From: 13-2-20CM-68-14 sp046733295
Lineage (GTDB): Bacteria; Actinomycetota; Thermoleophilia; Gaiellales; Gaiellaceae
Direction: 5' to 3'
Length of the DNA stretch: 14,493 bases
Assembly (NCBI GenBank): GCA_046733295.1
Contig: JBKPOY010000060.1
Coordinates: forward strand, 1-14,493
The translations under genes were made by a program, and so were the position numbers. The notes beneath the pieces were generated by a model. That model was given only the letters and a program-made list of their open reading frames with translations. It ran no database searches and was not told the origin of the DNA. How positions within the stretch are numbered: the stretch's first letter is position 1; each line of letters starts with the position of its first letter. Shown here one piece after another: positions 12,314 to 14,493 of this stretch.

Positions 12314-13676
12314 GCGGGTAGGCGAGGGCGAAGACAACCGCGAGCCCGAGCGGCACGTCCAGGGCCTTGCCGAGGATCGTCAGCCCGACGGCGGTCCCGA
12401 TCGCCATCGCCACGCGGCGCCACTGGTACGGAACGGGGTAGATGCGCTGCGCGTGCACGGACATCAGCGCGAACATGGACGCGTACGCCGCGGCCCCGGC
12501 GATCGCGGCGCCGATCATCCCGTAGCTGGGGACGAGCGCGAGGTTGAGGGCGATGTCGATCGCTGCCGCGACACCTGTGACGACCCAGTTGAACTGCGTC
12601 TTGCGCGCACGGCCGATCCCGATCGAGACGACCATGTAGCCGCCGAGGGCGGTGATGGCAAAGGCGGTCAGCGGCACGACCCGCGCGCCCTCGTAGAACT
12701 CCGGCCGCGCGGTCAGCAGCCGCACGAGCCAGGGCGCCAGCAGCCCGAGCGTGAGCGCGAGCCACGAGAAGACGAAGAGGAGGTAGGTCAGCACGAAGCC
12801 GTAGGTGCGCTTGGCCTCGTCCTCGTCCTCGATCGAGTACGCGAAGGCCGGCCACGCAAGCCGGAACGCCGCCAGGAGGAGGAGCGCGGCCGACGCGATC
12901 CGCACGCCGACCGCGTAGTGGCCGACCTCCGCCTGGCCCTTGAACGTCGCGATGAAGAAGCGGTCGCTGAAGCTCAGCGTCCAGAGCGCGATTTGCGACG
13001 GCACGAGTGGCATGCCGAAGCGGTTCATCTCGCGGAACAGGCGCCGGTCGAACTGGAGTCCGAGCTGGTAGCGGCGGTAGCCGAGCAGGACGAGGTAGAC
13101 CGTGAGCGTGCCGATCCAGTTCCCGACCACGACGCCCATCGCCCGCTGGTCGTAGCCGACGACGAGCACGACCGTCGCGGCGACGGTGATCAACAGGTTC
13201 GCGATCGTGGCCGCGGTGAAGAGGACGGGGCGCTCCTCGACCCTGAAGAGCGAGGTCAGTTGTTCGTAGTTCATCTGGACCCAAAGGCCGACGAACGCCG
13301 CCCGGACAAGCCATGCCTGGTTCGGCCCAAGCGAAAGCAGGTCGGCGATCTCGGGCGCCAGCAGCCAGCCGGCGGCGAGGCCGAACGTCGCGCTCCCCAT
13401 CGTGAACCAGAAGGACGTGCGCACGACCCGGAGCCGGTACTCCCACTCCGGGTAGTCGAAGTAGTAACGGAAGAACGCGCTCGAGATGCCGAGCCGCAGC
13501 ACGGCCACGAGCACGGCGGTCAGCGCCGTCAGTGTCTCGACACGGCCGTAGTCGCGCCCGTGCAGGTAGCTCGTGTAGAGCGGCAGCAGCAGCACCGAGA
13601 GGATGCGGGAGATGAAGCCCCCGAGCCCGTAGACGAGGGACTGCGAGGCGAGGCGCTTGATCTGCTGCGCTAGCAC
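12225..13676 (-). CDS. Polysaccharide flippase (Wzx/MurJ-MATE-like oligosaccharide transporter)
   Basis: Members flip lipid-linked repeat units across the cytoplasmic membrane. The 483-residue protein starts at GTG 13676 (VLAQQIKRLASQSLVYGLGG) and shows about twelve to fourteen transmembrane segments. It has the family's opening helix (GGFISRILSVLLLPLYTSYL) with the following YGRVE, and a mid-protein FGMPLVPSQIALWTLSFSDR, typical of the polysaccharide synthesis flippase family. The C-terminus is basic. The start lies 11 nt after the glycosyltransferase stop and has only a weak ribosome site (AGTAGG), so the two are probably one transcript. The same frame stays open upstream over the glycosyltransferase gene, but that stretch lacks membrane character and is a shadow. 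The 3' end overlaps the polymerase-like gene by 89 bp on opposite strands. Confidence 0.87.
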   Translation of the reverse strand: MLAQQIKRLASQSLVYGLGGFISRILSVLLLPLYTSYLHGRDYGRVETLTALTAVLVAVLRLGISSAFFRYYFDYPEWEYRLRVVRTSFWFTMGSATFGLAAGWLLAPEIADLLSLGPNQAWLVRAAFVGLWVQMNYEQLTSLFRVEERPVLFTAATIANLLITVAATVVLVVGYDQRAMGVVVGNWIGTLTVYLVLLGYRRYQLGLQFDRRLFREMNRFGMPLVPSQIALWTLSFSDRFFIATFKGQAEVGHYAVGVRIASAALLLLAAFRLAWPAFAYSIEDEDEAKRTYGFVLTYLLFVFSWLALTLGLLAPWLVRLLTARPEFYEGARVVPLTAFAITALGGYMVVSIGIGRARKTQFNWVVTGVAAAIDIALNLALVPSYGMIGAAIAGAAAYASMFALMSVHAQRIYPVPYQWRRVAMAIGTAVGLTILGKALDVPLGLAVVFALAYPLILLPLGFYLPAERQRLLAAGRRLVAAAR

Positions 13677-13687
13677 ACCTACTGAGG

Positions 13688-14493
13688 CTAGAGGCGACTG
13701 TAGATGGCGACCAGGCGGTCGGCCATCGCGTCGGCGTCGTGGACACGCTCGACGTAGGCCCGGCTCGCCGCGCCCCGCTCGCGGCGCAGGGCAGCGGATT
13801 CGACGAGTGGCCGCAGATCGGCGGCGAGGCTTTCCTTGGTCGTGCGGACGATCGGCACCTCGACGCCGAACGCCTCCGCGGTCCGAGCCGCGGCCTCGTC
13901 GAGGATGTAGCCGACGACCGGCTTTCCGTGGGCCATCGCCTCGATCGCGAAGAGGCCGTACCAGCCTGAGTTCAGCTGGTCGACGACCACGTCCGCCCGC
14001 GCGAGCCGGGGGCCGACCTGATCGTGGCGGACGTTCTCGACCACGTCGAGCTCGACGCCCAGCTCCTCGCAGGCGGCGACGATCAGGTCGGTTCCCTTGC
14101 GCCGGCGCGAGAGTGCGGCGTGGGCAACCCGAACGGGCCCCTCGTCGCGGGACGGCGAAGGCGAGACCGCCGTCAGGTCGATCCCCGGTGGCACGACCTC
14201 GGCGTCGGGAATCCAGCGCGCCGCGTCGTAGGAGCCGACGATCTGGACGTTCGCCAGCCTCCCGTAGGCGAGCTCCTCGGCGCTCCTGCCCCTGATGTCC
14301 GAGCCCACGAAGTGGAAGACGGACTTCCTGCGCGCCGTCCGCAGGATCGGGAACTGGAACCGCTTCGGCACGAGGGTGAGGCCGAAGTAGAAGTGGAAGA
14401 CGTCGGTCTTCGGGAGCAACCGGGCGAGGGCGCGAAACTGGAGCCACTGGCGTCGCCAGGCCGGGCCTCGCGGGAGCTCGAGGTTCTCGTCCG
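13688..14493 (-). CDS. GT4-like glycosyltransferase, 5' end outside window
   Basis: The frame is open to the window edge, so the N-terminus is missing; a TTG at 14419 is not needed as a start because family-like sequence continues upstream (ENLELPRGPAWRRQWLQFRA). Visible features are FHFYFGLTLVPKRFQF, a FHFVGSDIRG segment near the acceptor side, PDAEVVPPGIDL, the strand-loop VRVAHAALSRRRKGTDLIV that begins the second Rossmann domain, and the donor-site motif SGWYGLFAIEAMAHGKPVVGY with the E-x7-type glutamate pattern of GT4 enzymes. It would transfer a sugar from a nucleotide donor during surface polysaccharide assembly, beside the flippase and polymerase. Sugar specificity is not readable. 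Usual GT4 length is about 350-400 residues; 268 are present here. Confidence 0.85.
   Translation of the reverse strand, partial: DENLELPRGPAWRRQWLQFRALARLLPKTDVFHFYFGLTLVPKRFQFPILRTARRKSVFHFVGSDIRGRSAEELAYGRLANVQIVGSYDAARWIPDAEVVPPGIDLTAVSPSPSRDEGPVRVAHAALSRRRKGTDLIVAACEELGVELDVVENVRHDQVGPRLARADVVVDQLNSGWYGLFAIEAMAHGKPVVGYILDEAAARTAEAFGVEVPIVRTTKESLAADLRPLVESAALRRERGAASRAYVERVHDADAMADRLVAIYSRL

Noticed and set aside
10745..12337. Minus-strand frame of about 530 codons opposite the polymerase-like gene
   Set aside because: Charged repetitive product without motifs; the plus strand gives a convincing multi-pass membrane protein.
11982..13673. Plus-strand frame of about 563 codons opposite the flippase gene
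   Set aside because: Product is Arg/Glu/Asp-rich and unstructured; the minus strand encodes a clear flippase.
13677..14447. Upstream extension of the flippase frame to 14447 (740 codons in all)
   Set aside because: The extra 257 codons lack membrane segments and lie over the well-supported glycosyltransferase in another frame.
1..14493. tRNA, rRNA, CRISPR array, insertion sequence or attachment site
   Set aside because: No T-loop/anticodon arrangement, regularly spaced direct repeats, transposase gene or terminal inverted repeats were seen. Frequent GAGCTC and CTCGAG palindromes come from Glu-Leu codon use.

Overview
The window is about 70% GC, uses many GTG and TTG starts, and packs genes with 4-bp stop/start overlaps. 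It opens with the tail of an HRDC-bearing UvrD2-type helicase, an actinobacterial trait. Together with a bacterial phosphosulfolactate synthase and several apparently leaderless genes, this suggests an actinomycetote, possibly Thermoleophilia/Gaiellales-like. That lineage is an inference from style and gene content, not a proof.

Layout. 1-462: 3' end of uvrD2 (+). 464-928: small lipoprotein gene (-). 948-2809: CysL/CysB-like LysR regulator translationally coupled to a maleylacetate-reductase-family dehydrogenase (+). 2889-9868: one long co-directional block of eight genes plus a 39-codon small ORF: fumarate-reductase-like flavoprotein, two-subunit class I fumarase-like hydro-lyase, phosphosulfolactate synthase (ComA), APS reductase (CysH), small ORF with hairpins, APS kinase (CysC), ATP sulfurylase (Sat), and a TauE/SafE-type exporter. 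9894-12313: FlgD-Ig-like surface protein and an O-antigen ligase/polymerase-like membrane protein (+). 12225-14493: polysaccharide flippase and a partial GT4 glycosyltransferase (-).

How the genes may work together. Sat makes APS from sulfate, CysH reduces APS to sulfite, and ComA adds sulfite to phosphoenolpyruvate to give phosphosulfolactate. No sulfite reductase or cysteine synthase gene is present, so the block looks built to make a C3 sulfonate rather than (or besides) cysteine. Sulfolactate is malate with a sulfonate in place of one carboxylate. The fumarase-like pair and the fumarate-reductase-like flavoprotein in the same block could therefore carry sulfolactate to sulfoacrylate and then 3-sulfopropionate, with the TauE-like protein exporting sulfite or the product. 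This is the main hypothesis of the report; ordinary fumarate/malate chemistry is the alternative.

Regulation. A 19-bp interrupted palindrome with LysR geometry (CCATAA-N7-TTATGG, T-N11-A) covers the LysR start and the divergent lipoprotein promoter. A related site (9 of 12 arm bases, same spacing) lies just upstream of the flavoprotein promoter. This suggests the LysR protein controls itself and the sulfur block. Two structured intervals inside the block (4973-5111 and 7157-7268) are candidates for post-transcriptional control.
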